Shown piece by piece: positions 1 through 7,331 of a stretch of 8,912 nucleotides of DNA. Below the pieces are notes generated by a model, which saw only the letters and a program-made list of their open reading frames with translations, had not been told where the DNA came from and searched no databases. Within the stretch, counting starts at the first letter, position 1; every line of letters starts with the position of its first letter. The position numbers and the translations under genes are program-made. Origin of the DNA: Bacteroidales bacterium UBA6117 (lineage in GTDB: Bacteria; Bacteroidota; Bacteroidia; Bacteroidales; VadinHA17); the NCBI GenBank assembly GCA_002428385.1, contig DIWB01000029.1, forward strand, positions 260 to 9,171, in the 5' to 3' direction.

Positions 1-5
1 ACAGG

Positions 6-30
6 CATGTTATAACAATGTTATAACATG
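6..30. promoter_or_regulatory. Perfect 25-bp AT-rich palindrome, possible operator
   Basis: Two 12-base arms (CATGTTATAACA and its exact reverse complement) flank a single central A. Each arm contains the 10-bp palindrome TGTTATAACA (8-17 and 19-28), so the same self-complementary core occurs twice at an 11-bp pitch, about one helical turn. This geometry suits a pair of dimer-binding sites for a repressor or activator. It is not a convincing terminator, because it is AT-rich and no T-run follows on either strand within view. It lies 34 bases beyond the nspC stop codon and probably belongs to a gene left of the window. The palindrome is seen directly; the operator role is inference. Confidence 0.5.
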
Positions 31-63
31 GTCCAAAGCCCGGAAATTGATGTTTTCATTAAA

Positions 64-1206
64 TCAGGAGAGCCTGTCCCTGTAATCAGGATAACCAAAT
101 TCCCTTATTAGCCTGAATTTGTTATCCAGAGTCCAAATGCCTATTGACGGATGCTGAACACCGTTGAAAGTCGTTGTCTTTACCATTGTGTAATGGATCA
201 TATCCAGGAACACCACTCTGTCGCCCGGTTTCAGTTCATCCTCGAACGACCAGTCGCCCATGAAATCTCCCGCAAGGCATGAATTACCCCCAAGCCTGTA
301 GGTTGATTTCCCGGGAACCGGCCCGGTGGCTCCTATTATTTTTGGTTGATATGGCATTTCAAGACAATCGGGCATATGAGCAGTGAACGAGGTATCCAGG
401 ATAGCGGTTTTAATTCCCTGATTTTCCACAATATCCTCGACAGTTGAGACCAGTTCTCCTGTTTCCCAGGCAAAAGCGCTTCCCGGTTCAAGAATCACAT
501 GAAGCCCTGATCTCTCACTGAATTCCTTCAGTATTTTAACAAGATGTGCCGTATCATATCCCTTCCTTGTCATCAGATGGCCACCGCCCATATTGATCCA
601 TTTCAAACGCGGATAGAACAACCCGAATTTTTCATCAACAACATTAAGAACCTTCTCCAGCGCGTATGAATCTGACTCGAATAATACATGAAAATGCAGA
701 CCTTCGACTCCTTCGGGCAAACCCGATTGTCTGATGTCGCCGGCGGTAATGCCAAGCCTTGATCCGGGAGAGCAGGGATTATAAATGTCGTGGCCTATCT
801 CCGAGAACTCAGGGTTTATCCGTAAACCAGCAGAAATATTATGTCTGCCAAAAGTAGTCCTGTCGTAAAGTTTTCTGTACTGTTCCAGGGAATTGAAGGT
901 AATATGCGAGCTGTACTCCAGTATTTCCCCGAAACTCTCCTTCTTGTACACCGGAGAGTAGGTATGAGCCCGCGATCCCACCTCCTCAAAGCTGAGGCGG
1001 GCTTCATGGGGCGAACTGGCAGATGCCCCGCTGAAATACTCCCTGAATATGGGGAAAACTCCCCACATTGCAAATCCCTTGAATGCCAGAATAATTTCAG
1101 CGCCAGAGGCATCTGATACACTCTTTATCAACGAGAGGTTATTACGGAATCGCTCTTCGTCGATTACATAACAGGGGGACGGTAGTTGGGAGTAGTCGGT
1201 GATCAA
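64..1206 (-). CDS. nspC: Carboxynorspermidine/carboxyspermidine decarboxylase NspC
   Basis: This is a cytoplasmic PLP-dependent decarboxylase of the alanine-racemase/ornithine-decarboxylase fold III class. It removes the carboxyl group from carboxynorspermidine or carboxyspermidine to give norspermidine or spermidine. The 380 residues match the full family length. Visible motifs are PSPCYV at 9-14, the PLP-lysine segment AFKGFA with Lys43, a GGGH phosphate-binding loop at 207-210, EPG at 240-242, and the C-terminal GGNSCLAGD at 306-314, which carries the expected catalytic Cys310. The start is TTG (1204-1206). An in-frame TAA stop lies five codons upstream (1219-1221), and the next internal Met (residue 47) would remove the PLP lysine, so TTG is the only sensible start. 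No Shine-Dalgarno is seen. The gene lies downstream of the partner synthase on the same strand, separated by an octamer repeat array, so co-transcription is likely. Preference for the spermidine or norspermidine precursor cannot be read from the sequence. Confidence 0.93.
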   Translation of the reverse strand: MITDYSQLPSPCYVIDEERFRNNLSLIKSVSDASGAEIILAFKGFAMWGVFPIFREYFSGASASSPHEARLSFEEVGSRAHTYSPVYKKESFGEILEYSSHITFNSLEQYRKLYDRTTFGRHNISAGLRINPEFSEIGHDIYNPCSPGSRLGITAGDIRQSGLPEGVEGLHFHVLFESDSYALEKVLNVVDEKFGLFYPRLKWINMGGGHLMTRKGYDTAHLVKILKEFSERSGLHVILEPGSAFAWETGELVSTVEDIVENQGIKTAILDTSFTAHMPDCLEMPYQPKIIGATGPVPGKSTYRLGGNSCLAGDFMGDWSFEDELKPGDRVVFLDMIHYTMVKTTTFNGVQHPSIGIWTLDNKFRLIREFGYPDYRDRLS

Positions 1207-1222
1207 AGCGTGAAGGAGTTAA

Positions 1223-1372
1223 GGCGTGAGGCGTAAAGGCGTAAAGGCGTAAAGGTGTAAAGGTGTAAAGGCGTAAAGGCGTAAAGGCGTAAAGGCGTAA
1301 AGGCGTAAAGGCGTAAAGGCGTAAAGGCGTAAAGGCCGTTAAGCCGTTATGCCGTTAAGCCGTTACGCCGTT
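1223..1372. repeat. 8-bp tandem repeat array between the two polyamine genes
   Basis: On the plus strand there is one irregular 7-base unit at 1223-1229. Thirteen 8-bp units of the form GGCGTAAA follow, starting at 1230 and ending at 1333; two carry GGTGTAAA. From 1335 there are five units of the form GCCGTTNN, the last partial. The second block is close to an inverted version of the first (AACGGCGT against AAAGGCGT), so the transcript could fold into hairpins in several registers. The array starts at the base next to the TAG stop of the synthase gene and ends 16 bases before the TTG start of nspC. It therefore fills nearly the whole intercistronic gap. Near-identical units suggest recent slippage expansion. 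Confidence 0.95.
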
Positions 1373-2566
1373 CTATAATTCCAGATCAACATCGTGCAGT
1401 TCTACCCATGGCAGTCCGAGGAGGTTCAGTTGTTCCATAAACGGATTGGGATCAAATTCCTCCACATTGAAGACGCCGGGCTTTTTCCACAGGCCTTTCA
1501 GGTACATCATTGTACCGATTGCAGCCGGAACTCCTGTTGTATAGCTTACACCCTGAGCCCCTGTCTCCTTGTAGGCTTCTTCATGACTGCAGTTATTGTA
1601 GATGTAGTAGGTTTTCTCCCTGCCGTCCTTAATCCCTCTTATGCGACATCCAATTGAAGTCTGACCTGTGTAATTCTCACCAAGCTCACCAGGGTCGGGA
1701 AGGACAGCCTTTAGGAACTGGATCGGGACGATTTCACAACCATTGTACATAATGGGCTTTATCCCTGCCATGCCAATGTTCTGTATCACCCTCAGATGTG
1801 TAAGGTACTCCTGTCCGAATGTCATCCAGAATCTGGCTCTTTTTATTGTCGGATAGTTTTTCACAAGCGATTCAAGTTCCTCGTGATAGATCAGGTAGGA
1901 TTCCTTTGGTCCGATTTCAGGATAATTAAGCGGTTTATGTATCTCGTGAGGCTCGGTACAGACCCACTTGCCGTCTTCAAAGTATTTGCCTTTCTGGGTG
2001 ACCTCGCGGATGTTGATTTCCGGATTGAAATTGGTAGCAAAAGGTTTTCCATGGTCTCCGGCATTGCAGTCGACTATATCGAGGTAATGGATTTCGTCGA
2101 AATGATGTTTTGCTGCGTAAGCTGTGAAGATGGAAGTAACACCGGGATCAAATCCGCAGCCAAGAATTGCAGTAAGTCCCGCCTCCTTATACCTGTCGTG
2201 GTATGCCCACTGCCAGCCGTATGCGTATTTTGCTTCCTCCGGAGGTTCATAATTTGCCGTATCGAGATAGGCAACACCTTCGGCCAGGCATGCATCCATA
2301 ATGTGCAGATCCTGGTAAGGAAGAGCCACATTCACAACAATATCGGGCTTGAAGCTGCTGATGAGCTTCCTTAGTTCAGGCACATTGTCGGCATCAACAG
2401 CAGCCGTTTTAATACGGTCAGAGCCGGTACGGGCAGCTATTGCATCACATTTTGATTTCGTACGGCTGGCGAGCAACACTTCGGTAAACACTTCGGGAAG
2501 GGATGCCATCTTGCTGATAACAACCGATCCCACACCGCCGGCTCCAATAACCAATACTTTTCCCAT
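1373..2566 (-). CDS. Carboxynorspermidine/carboxyspermidine synthase (saccharopine dehydrogenase family)
   Basis: This is a cytoplasmic NAD(P)H-dependent enzyme expected to condense aspartate semialdehyde with a diamine (1,3-diaminopropane or putrescine) and reduce the Schiff base, giving carboxynorspermidine or carboxyspermidine. The 397 residues are full length for the family. The N-terminus is a Rossmann fold with VLVIGAGGVGS at 4-14. Other family segments are GCGFDPGVTSIF at 136-147, which also occurs in saccharopine reductases, and TGVPAAIGTMM near 344-354. The start is ATG at 2566 with no Shine-Dalgarno. A TATATTTG box on the minus strand (2593-2600) lies 27 bases upstream. The stop is TAG at 1373-1375. 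The adjoining nspC, which decarboxylates the product, strongly favours this role over lysine-pathway saccharopine dehydrogenase. No diamine-forming enzyme is in the window, so the diamine used is not known. Confidence 0.9.
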   Translation of the reverse strand: MGKVLVIGAGGVGSVVISKMASLPEVFTEVLLASRTKSKCDAIAARTGSDRIKTAAVDADNVPELRKLISSFKPDIVVNVALPYQDLHIMDACLAEGVAYLDTANYEPPEEAKYAYGWQWAYHDRYKEAGLTAILGCGFDPGVTSIFTAYAAKHHFDEIHYLDIVDCNAGDHGKPFATNFNPEINIREVTQKGKYFEDGKWVCTEPHEIHKPLNYPEIGPKESYLIYHEELESLVKNYPTIKRARFWMTFGQEYLTHLRVIQNIGMAGIKPIMYNGCEIVPIQFLKAVLPDPGELGENYTGQTSIGCRIRGIKDGREKTYYIYNNCSHEEAYKETGAQGVSYTTGVPAAIGTMMYLKGLWKKPGVFNVEEFDPNPFMEQLNLLGLPWVELHDVDLEL

Positions 2567-2592
2567 GTCAGTAACAGTTGTAAGTGTGATCC

Positions 2593-2600
2593 CAAATATA
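2593..2600 (-). promoter_or_regulatory. Candidate -7 box for the polyamine operon
   Basis: The minus strand reads TATATTTG, an exact match to the Bacteroidota sigma-ABfr -7 consensus TAnnTTTG, placed 27 bases upstream of the synthase ATG. No clear -33 TTTG element is seen at the usual distance. Placement in a divergent gap supports it, but the motif is short. Confidence 0.45.
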
Positions 2601-2662
2601 ATGATTTTTGCACAGACAGAATGTCGTACGGGGTATCCTCAGCGCTGATGGCAAAATCTGCT

Positions 2663-2670
2663 TATATTTG
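2663..2670 (+). promoter_or_regulatory. Candidate -7 box for trkH
   Basis: The plus strand reads TATATTTG, matching TAnnTTTG, and ends 21 bases before the trkH ATG. It would give a short leader of roughly 15 bases. No convincing -33 element is visible upstream. It is identical in sequence to the opposing box at 2593-2600. Confidence 0.45.
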
Positions 2671-2691
2671 ATATCTCATTTCCGGAATTGA

Positions 2692-4137
2692 ATGAAGCTG
2701 ATCAATCCACTTGTAATCATTTTCATACTGAGCACAATCCTGCTGATTACGGCAGCGTCATTTCTTTTGTGTGTACCGGTTGCCCTGCTTTATGATGAAT
2801 CGCCCGATCCCTTCCTCTGGTCTGCCCTGATCGCTGCCGCAACATCGGTTTTGCTTTATCATATTTCAAAAAAAGCTTCCCGGGAAAAGGCAAACATAAG
2901 GGAAGGAGCGCTTTCTGTCTCCCTCGCCTGGATTGTTCTGTCAGCTGCAGGCACCATGCCCTACCTTTTAAGCGGATCTATACCATCCTTCATAAACGCC
3001 TTTTTCGAGACTGTATCCGGATTCACGACAACTGGAGCTTCAATACTTTCGGACATTGAATCACTGTCCTACTCCATCCTTTTCTGGCGGAGCCTCACTC
3101 ACTGGATAGGAGGACTGGGGATAATCATGTTCGTGATAATAATAATGCCTGCCCTGGGCATGACCGCAAACCAGTTGTTGCCTCTCGAGTCTTCACTTAA
3201 GGAAAAGATCCATCCCAAAACCAAATCGGTTGCCTTGCGCCTTCTTTATGTTTACCTTGGACTTACTCTCGTCCAGATACTGTTGCTGGTTGTAGGTGAA
3301 ATGAATCTTTTTGACAGCATATGCCACACTTTCGGAACAGTGTCGACCGGCGGATTTTCAACAAAAAACACCAGCATGATTGAATACTCGGCTTATTCCC
3401 AGTACATTATCATCCTTTTCATGTTCCTCTCGGGAGTCAGCTTTGTTATCTACTATCATATTGTGAAATTTAACTTACGGAAAGTCAAGTACAACGACGA
3501 GTTGTGGTTTTACATTGCCATCACGATGTTTTTCGGCACGCTTGTATCATGCATTCTCCTTGCCAACACCACCTTACCCCTTGAACCTGCCTTCAGGGAA
3601 GGATTTTTTCAGGTCGTTGCTTTCATAACAACGACCGGGTTCGTTTCAGCCGACTACCTGCATTGGCCGTCAGCCGGCATGATCATATTATTCCTGCTTT
3701 TCTTCGCGGGTGCAAGCACCGGCTCGACAACAGGAAGTATCAAGATGGTGAGGCACCTGCTTGTACTCAAGAATATACGCAGTTCATTCACCAGGCTTGT
3801 TCATCCCAGCATGGTTACTCAGATCAGGGTCAATAACAAACCGGTAACCGAACAGAACAATCTGTCGGCAACTTCATTCCTTATAATTTATATTTTTATT
3901 TTCCTGGCAGGCACCGCGACGTTCGTAATCACCGGGCTCGATCCCCTGACTGCGGCCAGCGCTGCGGCCACATCGCTTGGAAACGTGGGACCCGGATTCG
4001 GATCGATAGGCCCGGTTTTCAACTACCTTCATCTGCCGGCAATAAGCAAGGTGATCTGCAGTCTTTTAATGATAATAGGAAGGCTTGAGATTTATACCTT
4101 CTTCATTTTGTTTACAAGGTCGTTCTGGAAGATATAA
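2692..4137 (+). CDS. trkH: Potassium uptake channel subunit TrkH/KtrB family
   Basis: This is an inner-membrane K+ translocating subunit of a Trk/Ktr system. It normally works with a cytoplasmic nucleotide-binding RCK subunit (TrkA/KtrA), which is not in this window. The 481 residues are the usual TrkH length. The chain is strongly hydrophobic and shows the four pore-loop repeats of the superfamily: SGFTTTG at 109-115, GTVSTGG at 215-221, ITTTGF at 312-317 and LGNVGPGFG at 429-437, with selectivity-filter glycines in each. The segment GSTTGSIKMVR at 344-354 fits the conserved loop after the third pore. GRLEIYTFFILF at 463-474 is the typical C-terminal GRLE motif. The start is ATG at 2692, and the protein begins directly with a membrane helix. 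The gene stands alone, divergent from the polyamine pair and convergent with the murU-like gene. No frameshift or missing filter is seen. Confidence 0.94.
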   Translation: MKLINPLVIIFILSTILLITAASFLLCVPVALLYDESPDPFLWSALIAAATSVLLYHISKKASREKANIREGALSVSLAWIVLSAAGTMPYLLSGSIPSFINAFFETVSGFTTTGASILSDIESLSYSILFWRSLTHWIGGLGIIMFVIIIMPALGMTANQLLPLESSLKEKIHPKTKSVALRLLYVYLGLTLVQILLLVVGEMNLFDSICHTFGTVSTGGFSTKNTSMIEYSAYSQYIIILFMFLSGVSFVIYYHIVKFNLRKVKYNDELWFYIAITMFFGTLVSCILLANTTLPLEPAFREGFFQVVAFITTTGFVSADYLHWPSAGMIILFLLFFAGASTGSTTGSIKMVRHLLVLKNIRSSFTRLVHPSMVTQIRVNNKPVTEQNNLSATSFLIIYIFIFLAGTATFVITGLDPLTAASAAATSLGNVGPGFGSIGPVFNYLHLPAISKVICSLLMIIGRLEIYTFFILFTRSFWKI

Positions 4138-4141
4138 AACC

Positions 4142-4172
4142 GGTACGGGGTACAGGGTGCGAGGTCTGGGGA
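4142..4172. repeat. Short G-rich degenerate octamer-like repeat after trkH
   Basis: A G-rich stretch begins 4 bases after the trkH stop. It reads as loosely related 8-base units (GGTACGGG, GTACAGGG, TGCGAGGT, CTGGGGAA). It is much more degenerate than the other two arrays and could be chance low-complexity sequence in the convergent gap. No intrinsic terminator with a strong stem and T-run is seen between the two genes. Confidence 0.3.
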
Positions 4173-4210
4173 AAACTTAACATTACAATCTCCAGCGGAT
4201 ATGGAAAGTT

Positions 4211-4930
4211 TTAGCTTTTGCTAAGAAATGCTCTGACTTTTTCCAGCTCTTCCGGGGTTCCTACATTGAACCAGTAGCCTTCATCCTCTCTCATGGTAAA
4301 GATTTTTCCTGTCGCTGCCAGCTCCAGATAAAGGTCAACCACTGTATAGATTCCTTCTCTCATATACCTGAAAATTTCCGGATCGATAATCTGAATAGAA
4401 GAAAAACCTATTTCAATCAGCCCGGTTTGGGGATCGGTCTTCAGTATTTCCTCGCCGGTGTCGACATTTCTCCATCCCCTGAGGATCCCGTCCTTATCGA
4501 TCAGAAGAAACCTGCTGCCGGGTCGATGACGGACTGCCAGCGTGGCCAGGGCATTTTTTTCAAGATGATACTTTAAAAGCGAGGAAAGGTCGAGATCGGT
4601 TACTATATCGGCATTATAAACGAGGAAGGGATTTTTATCGAAAAAGTCTTTTGCCTTGTAAAGTCCTCCTCCGTTCTCGAGCAACAGGTCCCTTTCATCC
4701 GATACGGAAATCCTGAAACCAAGGCCAATCAGACGCCTGATTTCATCCTCAACCAGATCAGCCTTATAGTGGACATTGACAATTATATCGTCGAATCCGT
4801 GAGTGCAGCAGAACTCCACGGCGTGCTGAAGAAGGGTCTTTCCATTGATATCCACGAGCACCTTGGGTATCGACTGTGTTATTTCTCCCAGCCGGGTCCC
4901 TAAGCCAGCTGACATTATCATTGCTTTCAT
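4211..4930 (-). CDS. murU: MurU-like sugar-1-phosphate nucleotidyltransferase
   Basis: This is a cytoplasmic NTP_transferase-fold enzyme that joins a sugar-1-phosphate to a nucleoside triphosphate. The best-supported role is N-acetylmuramate alpha-1-phosphate uridylyltransferase, giving UDP-MurNAc. The 239 residues are compact and close to MurU length. They lack the C-terminal left-handed beta-helix of GlmU, so it is not a bifunctional enzyme. The signature AGLGTRL at 8-14 is followed by PK at 22-23. ENGGGL at 85-90 corresponds to the usual ETGGGL turn, NAD at 106-108 carries the metal-binding Asp108, and FNVGTPEEL at 221-229 is the expected C-terminal motif. The start is ATG at 4930, only 6 bases after the kinase stop, so translational coupling is likely. 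Other members of the fold use mannose-1-P or glucose-1-P. The choice of MurNAc-1-P rests on the AmgK-like and NamZ-like neighbours. Confidence 0.78.
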   Translation of the reverse strand: MKAMIMSAGLGTRLGEITQSIPKVLVDINGKTLLQHAVEFCCTHGFDDIIVNVHYKADLVEDEIRRLIGLGFRISVSDERDLLLENGGGLYKAKDFFDKNPFLVYNADIVTDLDLSSLLKYHLEKNALATLAVRHRPGSRFLLIDKDGILRGWRNVDTGEEILKTDPQTGLIEIGFSSIQIIDPEIFRYMREGIYTVVDLYLELAATGKIFTMREDEGYWFNVGTPEELEKVRAFLSKS

Positions 4931-4936
4931 GTGAAA

Positions 4937-5986
4937 TTAATAAAAATGTTTGCCTTCTTCCAGTTTCCTGAAGATCGGAGTCTCAGGAATGGCTTTGGCA
5001 GCTGAATACAGTTCAGGGAGATCGATATGCGGTTCGGCCATAAGGGCAATCTGGTTGAGAAGCCTGGCCCCCGGCACAATGCTGTCGGTGAATGTAGGTT
5101 TCTGTTCATACAATCCCCTGAATCCGAAAGCTCCCAGGGCCTGCATCACCCTGATCATGCTGAAACCGGTGTAGTAACCCCTGAATTTGTCCTTATCCTC
5201 ACCGGAGATGCTGCAGAAATTATCGATATAGTAACTCAGAAGCGATTCCCTGTCGGCTTCGGCCATAGGTATCTTGGCGTCATAAAGCATCGAGGCTACA
5301 TCGTACTGGGGAGCTCCCTTTCTTCCTCCCTGGTAATCGATGAACCATGGCTCCCCGTCGACCACCATCACATTTGCTGTCTGAAAATCGCGGTAAAGAA
5401 AATAATCCTGTCCGGTTTCGAGCAGATAATCGGCCAGTGCATTGAAGTCATGCTCTAGGCGCCTTTCGTTGAAAGGCGCTGCCAGAAGCTTGAGAAGCAT
5501 ATACTTGAAATAGTTCATATCCCACATCATCGACTGACGGTCGAAGCTGCGGTGGGGATAGCACAGATCAAGGTTGAGCCCTGTTATTCCCCTGGTCTGA
5601 AAAAGTACAAGCTTGTCGAGTATTTTCCTGTACAGATCGATCGTCTCATGATCGAAAGGTGCAATTACAGGCTTTTTATGAAGCCAGGTATATAAGTTAT
5701 CATCTCCCAGATCCTGAAGATAATAGACAAACTTCTCCGGGAGGTAGCCGAATATCTCAGGCACAGGGAGCAATTTACTGCGAAAATGATGGGTAAACCC
5801 TATGAAAGCCTCGTTCTCCTCGCGATTCGCATTATAAGCCCCTATTATGCTTTTGCCCTCGCCGTAAATTCTGAAGTATCTCCTGTCGGAACCTGATCGT
5901 GGCAAAGGAGTAATATCAGTAACATTGCCTCCGGAGAGTTCCTTGTAACCTTCTGAAATTATTTTAATTATTTCTGTATCCTCCAT
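4937..5986 (-). CDS. amgK: AmgK-like sugar anomeric kinase (aminoglycoside phosphotransferase fold)
   Basis: This is a cytoplasmic kinase of the APH/choline kinase fold. The likely role is ATP-dependent phosphorylation of MurNAc (and possibly GlcNAc) at the anomeric carbon, giving the 1-phosphate used by the next gene. The 349 residues are close to known AmgK length. RSGSDRRYFRI at 30-40 is the nucleotide-binding loop characteristic of this group. QDLGDDNLY at 91-99 is the hinge region. YRDFQTANVM at 198-207 is the Brenner-type catalytic loop, with Asp200 and Asn205. FIDYQG at 215-220 supplies the metal-binding Asp217. The start is ATG at 5986 with no Shine-Dalgarno. The gene follows the membrane acyltransferase on the same strand after a 119-base gap that contains a heptamer array. 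The kinase plus nucleotidyltransferase pairing is the established AmgK-MurU recycling arrangement; the exact sugar is inferred from context. Confidence 0.8.
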   Translation of the reverse strand: MEDTEIIKIISEGYKELSGGNVTDITPLPRSGSDRRYFRIYGEGKSIIGAYNANREENEAFIGFTHHFRSKLLPVPEIFGYLPEKFVYYLQDLGDDNLYTWLHKKPVIAPFDHETIDLYRKILDKLVLFQTRGITGLNLDLCYPHRSFDRQSMMWDMNYFKYMLLKLLAAPFNERRLEHDFNALADYLLETGQDYFLYRDFQTANVMVVDGEPWFIDYQGGRKGAPQYDVASMLYDAKIPMAEADRESLLSYYIDNFCSISGEDKDKFRGYYTGFSMIRVMQALGAFGFRGLYEQKPTFTDSIVPGARLLNQIALMAEPHIDLPELYSAAKAIPETPIFRKLEEGKHFY

Positions 5987-6035
5987 AAATTTTGTATTCC
6001 GGTTTCGTACTTCATTCTTTATTCTTCACTATTCA

Positions 6036-6105
<70 letters not shown>

Positions 6106-7215
6106 CTACAACCTTATCATCACCTTCTTCCTGTACAAAATTAAAGCAATAACCCAAATGAGAAGCATCTGAATTATGGCAAACATAAGGCTTCCGTTCA
6201 TATTTCCGGCTACCGGAACGCAAATCTTTTCATAAAACCACGAGTAGAGGCTAAGTGCATTTTCACCCTCGCCGATTTTTATCTGCTGCATGATTTTTGT
6301 CCAGATACCGGCCAGGAAATATGAAAACAGGGCGTTTGTTCCGAACACAAGGAAGAAAATTCCCCATTTTCTCAGTTTTGCCACGTCGGCCAGCCAGTAA
6401 ACAAACGACAGAGCCATCATGGCGATACCTGCCGAATAAAGAACATAAGAGCTTGTCCAGAGGGGTTTGTTTATCGGGAACAGCTTGCCCCACAGCAGAC
6501 CGAGGCCGGTGAGGGCAGCACCTATAAGAAGGATCTTGAAAACTGTTTTGGCAGCCGCAGGTCCCTTGCCGAGGATTTCCCCTGTGTAATATCCTATTAT
6601 TACAGTACCCAGCGAAGGAATCGTACTTAACAAACCCAATGGATCGAAAGGAATTCCATAAGCTCTGTAGAGATGACTTTCGCCAAGCGCCATCTTATCG
6701 ATCCTGAGCACAAGATTCCCTTCGAGGCTGTAAGGGTCAGTGCCGCCGAAAAATGCAAGAAGCGCCCAGTATAAAAAAAGAAGAACTGCTGTCACTACCC
6801 ACAGGTAATCACGGTTTACCGACATGCATATAATCGCACCCAGACCATAGGCAAGTGCGATCCGCTGCAACACACCCATTATCCTCACTGTCGAATAATC
6901 CCGGTCAAAGACGGGAAAGATATTCAGAAAGAGTCCAAGTGCAAATATTGATACGGTCCGTCTGACAATTCTGAGGAGAGAGCCGGAGTTCAGTTCATGC
7001 CCGTATTTCTTAAATGAAAACCACATCGAGACGCCCACTATGAACAGAAAAACCGGGAATACAAGGTCGGTTGGAGTGCATCCGTGCCACTGTGAATGGC
7101 GAAGGGGCGCATATACGTGATCCCAGCTCCCCGGAGTGTTGACGATGATCATGAATGCAATTGTGATACCCCTTAAAATATCGAGAGAGACAAGCCTGCC
7201 TGAAGTCTTTTTCAT
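6106..7215 (-). CDS. COG4299/DUF5009 multi-pass membrane protein (HGSNAT-like acyltransferase; possible MurNAc transporter)
   Basis: This is an inner-membrane protein of 369 residues with about ten hydrophobic segments. It is related to the catalytic domain of heparan-alpha-glucosaminide N-acetyltransferase. The N-terminal signature RLVSLDILRG at 7-16 and the segment WHGCTPTDLVFPVFLFIVG at 43-61 define the family. Asn26 and His40 fall where the human enzyme has its active-site Asn and His, so acetyl transfer is conceivable. From memory of the literature, a related Tannerella forsythia protein (MurT) was reported as a MurNAc transporter, which would suit the locus. The start chosen is ATG at 7213-7215, because the family signature begins right after it. 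A longer reading frame from a TTG at 7356 would overlap the divergent gene and add 47 unrelated residues. The gene is the first of a likely three-gene minus-strand operon with amgK and murU. The substrate, and whether it transfers or transports, is unresolved. Confidence 0.8.
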   Translation of the reverse strand: MKKTSGRLVSLDILRGITIAFMIIVNTPGSWDHVYAPLRHSQWHGCTPTDLVFPVFLFIVGVSMWFSFKKYGHELNSGSLLRIVRRTVSIFALGLFLNIFPVFDRDYSTVRIMGVLQRIALAYGLGAIICMSVNRDYLWVVTAVLLFLYWALLAFFGGTDPYSLEGNLVLRIDKMALGESHLYRAYGIPFDPLGLLSTIPSLGTVIIGYYTGEILGKGPAAAKTVFKILLIGAALTGLGLLWGKLFPINKPLWTSSYVLYSAGIAMMALSFVYWLADVAKLRKWGIFFLVFGTNALFSYFLAGIWTKIMQQIKIGEGENALSLYSWFYEKICVPVAGNMNGSLMFAIIQMLLIWVIALILYRKKVMIRL

Positions 7216-7331
7216 TCCGGTTCCGGTAAAAAGGCATAAAAATAAAAATAAGGGAGAGATTCTGTGATTATCTTTACGGTTATTTGAACCAAACAGGGGA
7301 AATTGTCTGCCTGTTAACCGAATACACAAAC
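7216..7331. promoter_or_regulatory. Divergent promoter region of the salvage locus
   Basis: These 116 bases separate the divergent membrane-protein and NamZ-like genes and should hold both promoters. The centre (7235-7250) is an A-rich run. No exact TAnnTTTG box is present on either strand; the closest is GTTATTTG at 7279-7286 on the plus strand. A small inverted repeat CCGG-TT-CCGG (7218-7227) lies directly against the membrane-protein ATG. Shared control of the two transcription units is plausible from the layout but is not shown by a clear operator. Confidence 0.35.

Noticed and set aside
1223..1372. CRISPR-like array
   Set aside because: Units are 8 bp and contiguous with no spacers. This is a simple tandem repeat, and no cas gene is nearby.
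1796..2374. Plus-strand open frame of 192 codons
   Set aside because: It lies entirely antisense to the carboxynorspermidine synthase, whose Rossmann and family motifs are clear. The predicted protein has no recognisable domain and looks like a shadow frame.
4211..4224. Possible terminator hairpin TTAGC-ttttg-ins GCTAA at the murU end
   Set aside because: The stem is only five mostly A/T pairs (4211-4215 with 4220-4224), overlaps the stop codon and is not followed by a T-run in the transcript.
4211..4930. GlmU or glucose-1-phosphate thymidylyltransferase as the identity of the nucleotidyltransferase
   Set aside because: The protein is only 239 residues, lacks a beta-helix acetyltransferase domain, and directly follows an AmgK-type kinase, which fits MurU better. 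Other substrates are not fully excluded.
5027..5458. Plus-strand open frame of 143 codons
   Set aside because: It is antisense to the AmgK-like kinase in the region holding its catalytic loop and shows no domain of its own.
7284..7331. Upstream TTG start for the NamZ homologue
   Set aside because: It would put 16 mostly neutral residues before a good KKR-hydrophobic signal peptide. ATG at 7332 gives a standard signal sequence.
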